A DNA stretch of 64,000 bases from Methylobacterium gossipiicola (lineage in GTDB: Bacteria; Pseudomonadota; Alphaproteobacteria; Rhizobiales; Beijerinckiaceae). Positions 9,161-16,748 of the stretch are shown in pieces; position 1 is the first letter of the stretch, and each line of letters opens with the position of its first letter. Under the pieces are notes generated by a model, which searched no databases, was not told the DNA's origin, and worked only from the letters and a program-made list of their open reading frames with translations. The DNA lies in assembly GCF_900113485.1 (NCBI RefSeq), contig NZ_FOPM01000003.1, forward strand, positions 241,401 to 305,400, read 5' to 3'. Both the position numbers and the translations under genes were made by a program.

Positions 9161-10537
9161 ATGACGCTGACCACCGCTCAGATCCTCGATCTGGCCCCCG
9201 ATGCGGCGAGCCGCAAGGCGGGCCAGACCCAGGCGAAGCCGGCCCAATGGAGCGGCCTCGGCCGGGCCGGGACGGTGATCTGGGGCGAGATCCAGGGCAG
9301 CGGCGCCAGCCCGTACCGCACCGTGGCGGATCTCGCCGGGCCGGCCTCGAAATGCACCTGCCCGAGCCGCAAGTTTCCCTGCAAGCACGCCCTTGGGCTG
9401 ATGCTGGTGGAGGCCGCCGCCCCCATCGCGGTGGGCACGCCGCCCGATTGGGTCGAGGCCTGGGTCCGGGGCCGTGAGACGCGCGCCGCGTCGGCCGAGG
9501 CGCGCGCGCCGGGCAAACCCGTGGACGAGGCCGCGCAGGCCAAGCGCCGGCAGGTCCGGGACGACCGTGTCGCGGCGGCGCTGGAGGAACTCGACCTCTG
9601 GCTGCGCGACCTCATGCGGCGCGGGCTGGCGAGCGCCCGGGCCGAGCCCTACGCCTTCTGGGACCGGATGGCCGGGCGCCTCGTGGACGGGCAGGTGCCG
9701 GGCCTCGCCCGCCGGGTCCGGGCGCTGCCGGGCCTCGCCGCCACGGCCGCCCAGCCCGGTGCGCCCCGGCCGGACGCGGCCCTGGGGCTGGCCCTCGGGC
9801 GGCTCGCCCTGCTGCTGGCCGCCGCGCGCCGCCGCGAGGCCCTCGATCCCGAACAGGCCGCCGGCGTCGGCGCGGCGCTCGGCCTCCCCGTCACCGCCGA
9901 GGCGATGGCGGCCCGGCCGGACCGGGCCGACACCTGGGCGGTCCTCGCCCACGGCGTCGAGGCGGAGGGTGGGCTCACCGCCCGTTCGGTCTGGCTCGCC
10001 GGCCGTGCCTCCGGAGCCCTGGCGCAGGTGATCGATTACGGCGCGGCCGGTTCGCCCCTGCCGCCGGTCCCCGTCGCGGGGCAGGATTTCCACGGCGCCC
10101 TGGCGTTCCACCCGGGCGATCCGCCCCTGCGCGCCCTGTTCCGCGAGGGTCGGGCCGAGGCCGCCGCCGCCCCGGTGCTGCCGGGGGGCGGAACCGTCGC
10201 GGCGGCGCGGGACGCGTTCGCGGCGGTTCTCGCCCGCGCACCCTGGACCGAGAGCTGGCCGGTCTGCCTCGCGGGCGTGCGGCTCGGGCGCCTCGCGGCG
10301 CGGGCGGGCGTCGCGGAGACCACCCCGGCCTTCGCGGTGGGCGACGCGACCGGCTGCCTCGCCCTGCGGGCCGATCCGCGCCTGCCCGGCCTGCTCGCCG
10401 TCGCGGGGGGGCGCGTCGTCGACCTGTTCGGGCTCTATGACGGCCACGGTCTCGTGCCCCTCGCCGTCTTCGCCGAGGGCCGGGTCTTCGCGGTGCCGGC
10501 GCAGGAACCGCTGCCGATCCTCATGCGGGTGGCCTGA
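9161..10537 (+). CDS. SWIM zinc finger protein (first gene of a five-gene MoxR/vWA operon)
   Basis: The 458-residue protein carries a SWIM zinc-binding motif, CTCPSRKFPCKHAL, with C65, C67, C74 and H76 in CxC...CxH spacing. SWIM motifs bind zinc and mediate DNA or protein contacts. The rest is Ala/Arg/Leu-rich without a recognised domain. A terminal segment (FGLYDGHGLVPLAVFAEGRV) resembles the C terminus of SWIM proteins found next to DUF5691 genes. It heads an operon in which every junction overlaps or nearly does; its TGA shares one base with the next ATG. Function is unknown; it may be the recognition subunit. Confidence 0.82.
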   Translation: MTLTTAQILDLAPDAASRKAGQTQAKPAQWSGLGRAGTVIWGEIQGSGASPYRTVADLAGPASKCTCPSRKFPCKHALGLMLVEAAAPIAVGTPPDWVEAWVRGRETRAASAEARAPGKPVDEAAQAKRRQVRDDRVAAALEELDLWLRDLMRRGLASARAEPYAFWDRMAGRLVDGQVPGLARRVRALPGLAATAAQPGAPRPDAALGLALGRLALLLAAARRREALDPEQAAGVGAALGLPVTAEAMAARPDRADTWAVLAHGVEAEGGLTARSVWLAGRASGALAQVIDYGAAGSPLPPVPVAGQDFHGALAFHPGDPPLRALFREGRAEAAAAPVLPGGGTVAAARDAFAAVLARAPWTESWPVCLAGVRLGRLAARAGVAETTPAFAVGDATGCLALRADPRLPGLLAVAGGRVVDLFGLYDGHGLVPLAVFAEGRVFAVPAQEPLPILMRVA

Positions 10538-12117
10538 TGCCGGAGCCCGTGATGCCGCCGGCCGGCGACGGCTGGGAGCCGGCCCTCGCCGCCGCCCTGC
10601 TCGGGGCCGAGCGTGCGCCGCCCGCCGCCGATCCCCTGTCCGTTTCCTTGGCCGTTTCCTTGGCCGGGGCCGATCCGGGCGGTGCCCTCCTGGCACGCCT
10701 CGCCGCCCACGCCACCCTGCACCGCGCCGGGGCGGGGCTCGGGCCGGAGGCGCTGATCCCGGCCGAGCCCCGTGCGCGCATCGGCCTCGAATGCCCGCCC
10801 GCCGCCGCGACCCGGCTCCACGGTCTCCTCGCCGATGGCCCCTCCGCCGCCGCGCGGCTGGCGGAGTGGTGCACGCTCGCCGCCGCGCGGGGGATGCGCG
10901 CCCCCGATTGGCTGCTCCCGGCCCTTGCCGCCCGGCGCGACACCTTGGCCGACGCCATCGACGGGATTGCCGCCCCGGAACTCGCCTGGCTCGGCCGCGC
11001 CCGCGGCGATTCCGGTGAGGGCGCCGAACAACCCGCCGACTGGACGGACGGGACGGTGGCCGAGCGCCGCGCCGCCTTCACGGCCTGGCGCGCCCGCGAT
11101 CCGGAGGCCGCCCGCCTCGCCCTGGAGCCGGTTTTCCGCAAGGAGAAGGCGGATCTGCGCGAGGCCCTGGTCGGCGCCCTTGAGACGGGCCTGTCGGAGG
11201 CCGACGAGCCCTTCCTCGAAGCCTGCCTCGACGACCGGGGCGGCGGCGTGCGGATGGCGGCCCAGCGCCTGCTGCCGCACCTGCCCGCCGCGCGCTATGC
11301 CGCCCGCATGGCCCGGCGCGCGCGGGCGGCCCTCGCCATCGAGAGCCGCGGCGGCTTCCCCGAGGGCACGACGCACAGCCTCGTGGTCACCCTGCCGGAG
11401 GCGAGCCCCGATCTCGCCCGCGACGGCGTGACGGCCGACGCCTGGCAGAACTGGAGCGGGGGCGCCCGCGCGACCCTCCTGCGCGCCATCCTGGAATGCG
11501 CGCCGCCCTCCGCCTTTTGCGATCATCCCCCGGAGCTGTGGATCGGGCTGGCCCTGCAGAACGACTGGGCCAAGCCGATCTTGGACGGGCTCCACGCCAT
11601 GGTCCGGCGCACCCGCGATCCGGCCTGGGCGCTGGCCCTCGCGGACGTGCTGGGGCGGGCCTGTGCCGGCGACCGCGAGCGCCCCGCCAACGCACTCATC
11701 GCGTTCTGGGCGCAGGCCCTCGCCCTGCTGCCCGAGGCCGCCTGGGAGGCGCGGGTCGGCGCGGTGATCCGCGCCCGTCGGTTCGAGGTGCTGCCGGACC
11801 TCCTGGCGCACGGACCGGACCGCTTCTCCGAGGGGTTCAGTGCCGCGCTCCTCGACGGGCTCGCCGTCGCCTGCCGGGGTTCCGGAGATCTGCGGCAGAG
11901 CCTCGGCAAGGGCGGGGTCATCGGCGGCCTCGGCGAACGGCTGTGGTCGGGCGCGGACGCGGCGGCCTCGGCCGCCGCCCTCGTGGCGCGGCTGCCGGAG
12001 GAGGGGGGCGGGCGCCTGCGCGAGCACCTGATGGACCTCGCCGCGACGCTGGCCCTGCGCGCCGCCATGCGGCGGGATTTCGAACCGGACACCGAACGGG
12101 AGGGCGCCCGAGGATGA
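10537..12117 (+). CDS. DUF5691 family protein
   Basis: The 526-residue, mainly helical protein resembles the DUF5691 family, which is found beside SWIM, MoxR and vWA genes. A segment near residues 215-260 (EPFLEACLDDRGGGVRMAAQ, then LLPHLP) looks like a HEAT-type helical repeat, suggesting a protein-binding scaffold. No catalytic motif is visible. Start and stop overlap the flanking genes by one and four bases, so stoichiometric co-translation is likely. The family name is from recognition of the pattern and context, not a search. Confidence 0.75.
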   Translation: MPEPVMPPAGDGWEPALAAALLGAERAPPAADPLSVSLAVSLAGADPGGALLARLAAHATLHRAGAGLGPEALIPAEPRARIGLECPPAAATRLHGLLADGPSAAARLAEWCTLAAARGMRAPDWLLPALAARRDTLADAIDGIAAPELAWLGRARGDSGEGAEQPADWTDGTVAERRAAFTAWRARDPEAARLALEPVFRKEKADLREALVGALETGLSEADEPFLEACLDDRGGGVRMAAQRLLPHLPAARYAARMARRARAALAIESRGGFPEGTTHSLVVTLPEASPDLARDGVTADAWQNWSGGARATLLRAILECAPPSAFCDHPPELWIGLALQNDWAKPILDGLHAMVRRTRDPAWALALADVLGRACAGDRERPANALIAFWAQALALLPEAAWEARVGAVIRARRFEVLPDLLAHGPDRFSEGFSAALLDGLAVACRGSGDLRQSLGKGGVIGGLGERLWSGADAAASAAALVARLPEEGGGRLREHLMDLAATLALRAAMRRDFEPDTEREGARG

Positions 12118-13214
12118 CGTCGAGCAACACCGTGAGCACCGCGAAACTGCGCGAGGCCGCCGAGGATGCCTATGCGGAGGAAATCGCGGCCCTGATCGCC
12201 TCCGACGACCGGCCGCGCCCGCCGAACTGGCGGATGTCGCCCCGGGCGGTGGTGACCTACCTCATGGGCGGCACCCTCCCATCCGGCTTCGCCGTCACGC
12301 CGAAATACATCGGCGACCGCCGCCTGATGGAGGTCGCGGTGGCGACGCTCGCCACCGACCGGGCCTTGCTGCTGCTCGGCGTGCCCGGCACCGCCAAGAG
12401 CTGGGTGAGCGAGCACCTCGCCGCCGCCATCTGCGGCACCTCCCGCCTCATCGTGCAGGGCACCGCCGGCACGAGCGAGGAGGCGATCCGCTACGGCTGG
12501 AACTACGCCCTGCTCCTGGCCAAGGGGCCGAGCCGCGCCGCCGTGGTCGGCTCGCCGATCCTGCGCGCCATGGAGGCGGGCCGCATCGCCCGCGTCGAGG
12601 AACTCACCCGCATCCCCTCCGAGACGCAGGACAGTTTCATCACGGTCCTGTCGGAGAAGACCCTGCCGATCCCGGAACTCGACGCGGAGGTGTCGGCGGC
12701 CAAGGGCTTCAACCTCATCGCCACGGCCAACAACCGGGACCGGGGCGTTAACGAGCTGTCGAGCGCCCTCAAGCGCCGCTTCAACACCGTGGTGCTGCCG
12801 CCCCCCGCCACCGTCGAGGCCGAGATCGCCATCGTGGAGAGCCGGGTCGCCGCGCTGGGCCGCGCCTTCGAGATCCCGGCCGAGCCGCCGGGCGCCGACG
12901 AGATCCGCCGCGTGGTCACGATCTTCCGCGAATTGCGTGAGGGCGTCACCCTCGACGGCAAGAGCAAGGTGAAGCAGCCCTCCGGCACGCTCTCGACGGC
13001 CGAGGCGATCAGCGTGGTCGGCGGCGGGCTGGCGCTGGCCGCCCATTTCGGCGACGGCCGCCTCTCGGCCCGCGATCTCGTCTCGGGCCTCGGTGGCGCC
13101 GTGGTGAAGGACCCGGTGCAGGACGCCATCGTGTGGCGCGAGTATCTGGAAACGGTGGTCAAGGAGCGGGACGGCTGGAAGGATTTCTACAAAGCCGCCC
13201 GCGCGAGCGCCTGA
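12114..13214 (+). CDS. MoxR-type AAA+ ATPase
   Basis: The 366-residue protein is a MoxR-like AAA+ ATPase. Walker A is GVPGTAKS (residues 89-96). The Walker B region reads GRIARVEELTRIP (about 156-168), with V-E-E where most MoxR proteins have A-D-E. Sensor 1 is LIATANNRDRG, and LKRRF supplies the arginine finger. The ATG overlaps the DUF5691 stop (ATGA), whereas a much longer upstream reading frame in this phase is only a shadow of DUF5691. MoxR ATPases typically act with vWA proteins as chaperones remodelling a target; the vWA partner is two genes downstream. Confidence 0.88.
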   Translation: MTSSNTVSTAKLREAAEDAYAEEIAALIASDDRPRPPNWRMSPRAVVTYLMGGTLPSGFAVTPKYIGDRRLMEVAVATLATDRALLLLGVPGTAKSWVSEHLAAAICGTSRLIVQGTAGTSEEAIRYGWNYALLLAKGPSRAAVVGSPILRAMEAGRIARVEELTRIPSETQDSFITVLSEKTLPIPELDAEVSAAKGFNLIATANNRDRGVNELSSALKRRFNTVVLPPPATVEAEIAIVESRVAALGRAFEIPAEPPGADEIRRVVTIFRELREGVTLDGKSKVKQPSGTLSTAEAISVVGGGLALAAHFGDGRLSARDLVSGLGGAVVKDPVQDAIVWREYLETVVKERDGWKDFYKAARASA

Positions 13215-13220
13215 GGCGCC

Positions 13221-15464
13221 ATGCCGGAAATCCGCCTGTTCGGCATCCGCCATCACGGCCCCGGCTCGGCCCGCTCGCTCCGGGCGGCCCTCGACGCCTT
13301 CCGGCCGGATTGCGTCCTCATCGAGGGGCCGCCGGACGCCGATGGCCTGATCGGTCTCGCCGCGCAGGCCGAGATGGCGCCTCCCGTGGCGCTCCTCGTC
13401 TACCGGCCCGACCAACCCCGGACCTGCGCGTTCTTTCCCTTCGCGGCTTTCTCGCCCGAATGGGTGGCCCTGCGCCACGGGATCGCGGCGGGGGCGGCGG
13501 TGCGGTTCATCGACCTGCCGCAGGCGATCCAGCTCGCCGACGATTTCCGCGCCCCCACGGCGCCGGAGGACGGCTCCGCCCCGGTTCCCGCCGCCATCCG
13601 GCGCGACCCCTTGGGCGAACTCGCCGAGGCCGCCGGGTATCCGGACGGCGAGCGCTGGTGGGACGCCCTGATCGAGGGCCGCACGGGCACGGACGGTGAC
13701 GTGTTCTCGGCCATCGCCGAGGCCATGGCGGCGTTGCGCGAAGCGTCCGAACCCGATCCGGAGGAGGCGTTTCGCGAGGAGGCCCGCGAGGCGCATATGC
13801 GGGGGGCGATCCGCAAGGCCGGCAAGGAATTCGCGAACATCGCCGTGGTCTGCGGCGCCTGGCACGTCCCGGCCCTCGCGCGCCACGACGCGCGCGGCCA
13901 GGCGGGCGCCGACGCCGCGACCCTGAAGGGTTTGCCGAAGACCAAGGTCGCCGCCGCCTGGGCGCCCTGGTCCTACGAGCGGCTGGCGATGGCCTCGGGC
14001 TACCGCGCCGGGGTGCTGTCCCCCGAATGGTACGACACCCTGTGGCACCACGGCGACCGGGTCGCGGCCCTGTGGCTCGCCCGCGCCGCCGCCCTGCTGC
14101 GGGCGGAAGACCTCGACGCCTCGCCGGCCTCGGTGATCGAGGCGGTGCGCCTCGCCGAGGCCCTGGCGGGGTTTCGCGGCCGGCCCCGGCCCTCCCTGGA
14201 GGATCTCGACGAGGCCGCGCGGGCGACCCTGTGCTTCGCCGACGACGCCCCCATGGCGCTGATCCGCCGCCGCCTCGTCATCGGCGAACGCCTCGGCGCC
14301 ACGCCGGCGGACAGCCCCGGCACCCCCGTGGAGGCCGATTTCGCCGCCCAGTGCCGGCGCCTGCGCCTGAAGCCCGGCGCGGATGCGGGCGAGATCACCC
14401 TCGATCTGCGCAAGGAGACGGACCTCGCCCGCAGCCACTTCCTCAACCGCCTGCACCTCCTCGACATCCCGTGGGGCGAGCGGCGCCGGGCGCGGGGACG
14501 CGGCACCTTCAAGGAGGCGTGGGTCCTCGCCTGGAAGCCCGAATGGGTGGTCGATCTCGTGGCGGCTTCGGCCGAGGGCGGCACCGTCGCGGAGGCCGCC
14601 GCCGGCCGGGTGCGGGCGCAGGCCCGCGCCGCCACCCGCGTCGCCGAACTCTCCGCCCTCATCGGCACCCTCCTGGACGCCGACCTCGCCGAGGTCACGG
14701 CGGACGTGATCCGGGCGCTCGAGGACCGGGCGGCGGTCTCGGGCGATGTGTTCGACCTCATGAACGCCGTGCCACCGCTCGCCGACCTCGCCCGCTACGG
14801 CTCCGTGCGCGCCGCCGACACCGCGCCGGTCCTGCGCGTCGTGCGCGGGCTGGTGCCCCGCGTCGCCGCCGGGCTGGTGGCCGCCTGCCAGAGCCTCGAC
14901 GACGCCGCGGCGGCCGAGGCGCAGGGCCGCGTCGTCGCGGTCTCGGGCGCCGTGACGCTCTTGGAGGAACCGGACCTGAAGACCGTCTGGGACGAGGCCC
15001 TGCGGGCGCTGGCCGATCAGGACCGCGTCCACGGCCGCGTCGTCGGCCGGGCGGTGCGCCTCCTGTTCGACGCGCGGGCGATGTCCGTGGCGGAGACCGG
15101 CGACCGGATGCGGCGCGCCCTGTCGCGGGCCTCCGGGGCCCTGCCCGCCGCCGCCTGGATCGAGGGGTTTCTCGAGGCGAGCGGCACGGTGCTGATCCAC
15201 GGCGAGGGCCTGCTCGGCCTCGTCGATGCCTGGCTCTGCGACCTCGATCCGGACAGCTTCACCGAACTCCTGCCCCTGGTGCGCCGCACCTTCGCGACGC
15301 TGTCCGCGCCCGAGCGCCGGATGATCGGCGCGGCCGTCGCGCGGCCCGGGGGGGGCGACGAGCCCGCCGGCCCCGAAACCTTCGACGCGGCGCGGGCCGC
15401 GCGGGTGCTGCCCATCCTGCGCCTGCTCCTCGGACCGGAGCCCACTCGGGGAGACGCCGCATGA
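13221..15464 (+). CDS. DUF5682 family protein with TraB/TIKI-like motifs
   Basis: The 747-residue protein begins MPEIRLFGIRHHGPGSARSL and continues PDCVLIEGPPD, hallmarks of DUF5682. Near residue 210 it has NIAVVCGAWHVPAL. The order H-x-G-x2-S, then P-D-x-V-L-I-E, then V-V-x-G-A-x-H-x-P parallels TraB/PrgY and the TIKI/EreA/ChaN-type hydrolase fold, where the Gly-His and Glu residues bind metal. This resemblance is my own reading and suggests, without proof, a metal-dependent hydrolase. The long C-terminal part is helical with no known motif. It lies six bases after the MoxR gene and overlaps the vWA gene. Confidence 0.78.
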   Translation: MPEIRLFGIRHHGPGSARSLRAALDAFRPDCVLIEGPPDADGLIGLAAQAEMAPPVALLVYRPDQPRTCAFFPFAAFSPEWVALRHGIAAGAAVRFIDLPQAIQLADDFRAPTAPEDGSAPVPAAIRRDPLGELAEAAGYPDGERWWDALIEGRTGTDGDVFSAIAEAMAALREASEPDPEEAFREEAREAHMRGAIRKAGKEFANIAVVCGAWHVPALARHDARGQAGADAATLKGLPKTKVAAAWAPWSYERLAMASGYRAGVLSPEWYDTLWHHGDRVAALWLARAAALLRAEDLDASPASVIEAVRLAEALAGFRGRPRPSLEDLDEAARATLCFADDAPMALIRRRLVIGERLGATPADSPGTPVEADFAAQCRRLRLKPGADAGEITLDLRKETDLARSHFLNRLHLLDIPWGERRRARGRGTFKEAWVLAWKPEWVVDLVAASAEGGTVAEAAAGRVRAQARAATRVAELSALIGTLLDADLAEVTADVIRALEDRAAVSGDVFDLMNAVPPLADLARYGSVRAADTAPVLRVVRGLVPRVAAGLVAACQSLDDAAAAEAQGRVVAVSGAVTLLEEPDLKTVWDEALRALADQDRVHGRVVGRAVRLLFDARAMSVAETGDRMRRALSRASGALPAAAWIEGFLEASGTVLIHGEGLLGLVDAWLCDLDPDSFTELLPLVRRTFATLSAPERRMIGAAVARPGGGDEPAGPETFDAARAARVLPILRLLLGPEPTRGDAA

Positions 15465-16639
15465 GCGAGACCGACCGCGCGGCGCGAGCCGAGCGCCTGC
15501 GCCGCTGGCGCCTCGTCCTCGGCGGCGGCCCGGCCGACGGCACGGGGGCGCGCCTGCAGGCGCGCGATCTCGGCCTCGACCGGGCCCTCGGCGCCCTCTA
15601 CGATTCCGACCGGAGCGGCGGCCTCGGCGCGTCCGCCCCCTCCGTGCCGCGCTGGCTCGGCGACATCCGCGACTACTTCCCGGCCTCCGTCGTGCAGGTG
15701 ATGCAGCGCGACGCCTTGGAGCGCCTCGACCTCAAGCGCATGCTGACCGAGCCCGAGATGCTGGAGGCGGTCCAGCCCGACGTGGCCCTGGTCTCGACCC
15801 TCATCTCCCTGCGGGCCGTCCTCGGCGGACGCACGAAGGAGACCGCCCGCCGGGTGGTGCGCCGGGTGGTGGACGACCTGCTGCGGCGCCTGGAAGAGCC
15901 CCTGCGGCAGGCGGTGACGGGGGCCATCGACCGCGCTCGGCGCAACCGCCGCCCGCGCCACGCCGAGATCGACTGGAACCGCACCATCCGGGCGAACCTG
16001 CGCCACTACCAACCGGATTACGGCACCCTCGTCCCGGAGACCCGCCTCGGGCACGGTCGCCGCAGCCGGGGCAGCCTCAAGGACGTGATCCTGTGCATCG
16101 ACCAGTCGGGCTCGATGGCGAATTCCGTGGTGTATGCGAGCCTGTTCGGGGCGGTGATGGCCTCGCTCCCCGCCGTCTCGACCCGCCTCGTGGTGTTCGA
16201 CACCGCCGTGGTCGACCTCTCCGAGGCCCTCGACGATCCCGTCGAGGTGCTGTTCTCCGTCCAGCTCGGCGGCGGCACCGACATCAACCGGGCGGTGGGC
16301 TACTGCGCCACGCGCATCACCCGGCCGGAGGACACGGTGCTGGTCCTCATCTCCGACCTCTACGAGGGCGGGGTCGAGGCCGGGCTCCTCGCCCAGGCCC
16401 AGCGCCTCGTGGCGGCCGGGGTGCAGATGGTGGCCCTGCTCGCCCTCTCGGACGAGGGCGCCCCCGCCTACGACAGGGACCTCGCCGCCCGGCTGGCGAC
16501 CCTGGGCGTCCCCGCCTTCGCCTGCACGCCCGACCTCTTCCCCGCCCTGATGGCGGCGGCGATCCGCAAGCAGGACCTCACCGCCTGGGCCGCCGCCGCC
16601 GGCATCGCCACGGTGCCGCCCGCCCCCCGCGAGGCTTGA
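15461..16639 (+). CDS. vWA domain protein, partner of the MoxR ATPase
   Basis: The 392-residue protein has a helical N-terminal half and a C-terminal vWA domain. The MIDAS metal site is complete: DQSGS (214-218), T273 in GGGTDINRA, and D299 in LISDLYEGG. vWA proteins of MoxR systems bind substrates and stimulate or direct the ATPase. It is the last gene of the five-gene operon, its ATG overlapping the DUF5682 stop (ATGA). No signal peptide or membrane helix is seen, so the complex is probably cytoplasmic. Confidence 0.88.
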   Translation: MSETDRAARAERLRRWRLVLGGGPADGTGARLQARDLGLDRALGALYDSDRSGGLGASAPSVPRWLGDIRDYFPASVVQVMQRDALERLDLKRMLTEPEMLEAVQPDVALVSTLISLRAVLGGRTKETARRVVRRVVDDLLRRLEEPLRQAVTGAIDRARRNRRPRHAEIDWNRTIRANLRHYQPDYGTLVPETRLGHGRRSRGSLKDVILCIDQSGSMANSVVYASLFGAVMASLPAVSTRLVVFDTAVVDLSEALDDPVEVLFSVQLGGGTDINRAVGYCATRITRPEDTVLVLISDLYEGGVEAGLLAQAQRLVAAGVQMVALLALSDEGAPAYDRDLAARLATLGVPAFACTPDLFPALMAAAIRKQDLTAWAAAAGIATVPPAPREA

Positions 16640-16748
16640 GGCGGTCCCGGCGCCACGAACGCCGTTCGAGACCGGCTCCGGGTGATCCGTTCGGTCTCCG
16701 GCCGGCGCGGCTCCCCCGCCGCCCCGTGACCGTCGACCGGATGCCGGA

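Noticed and set aside
11523..15200. 1225-codon open frame on the minus strand
   Set aside because: It is antisense to the DUF5691, MoxR and DUF5682 genes, which have clear motifs and coupled starts. The antisense frame is open only because of the high GC third-position bias, and its product is low-complexity Arg/Gly/His-rich.
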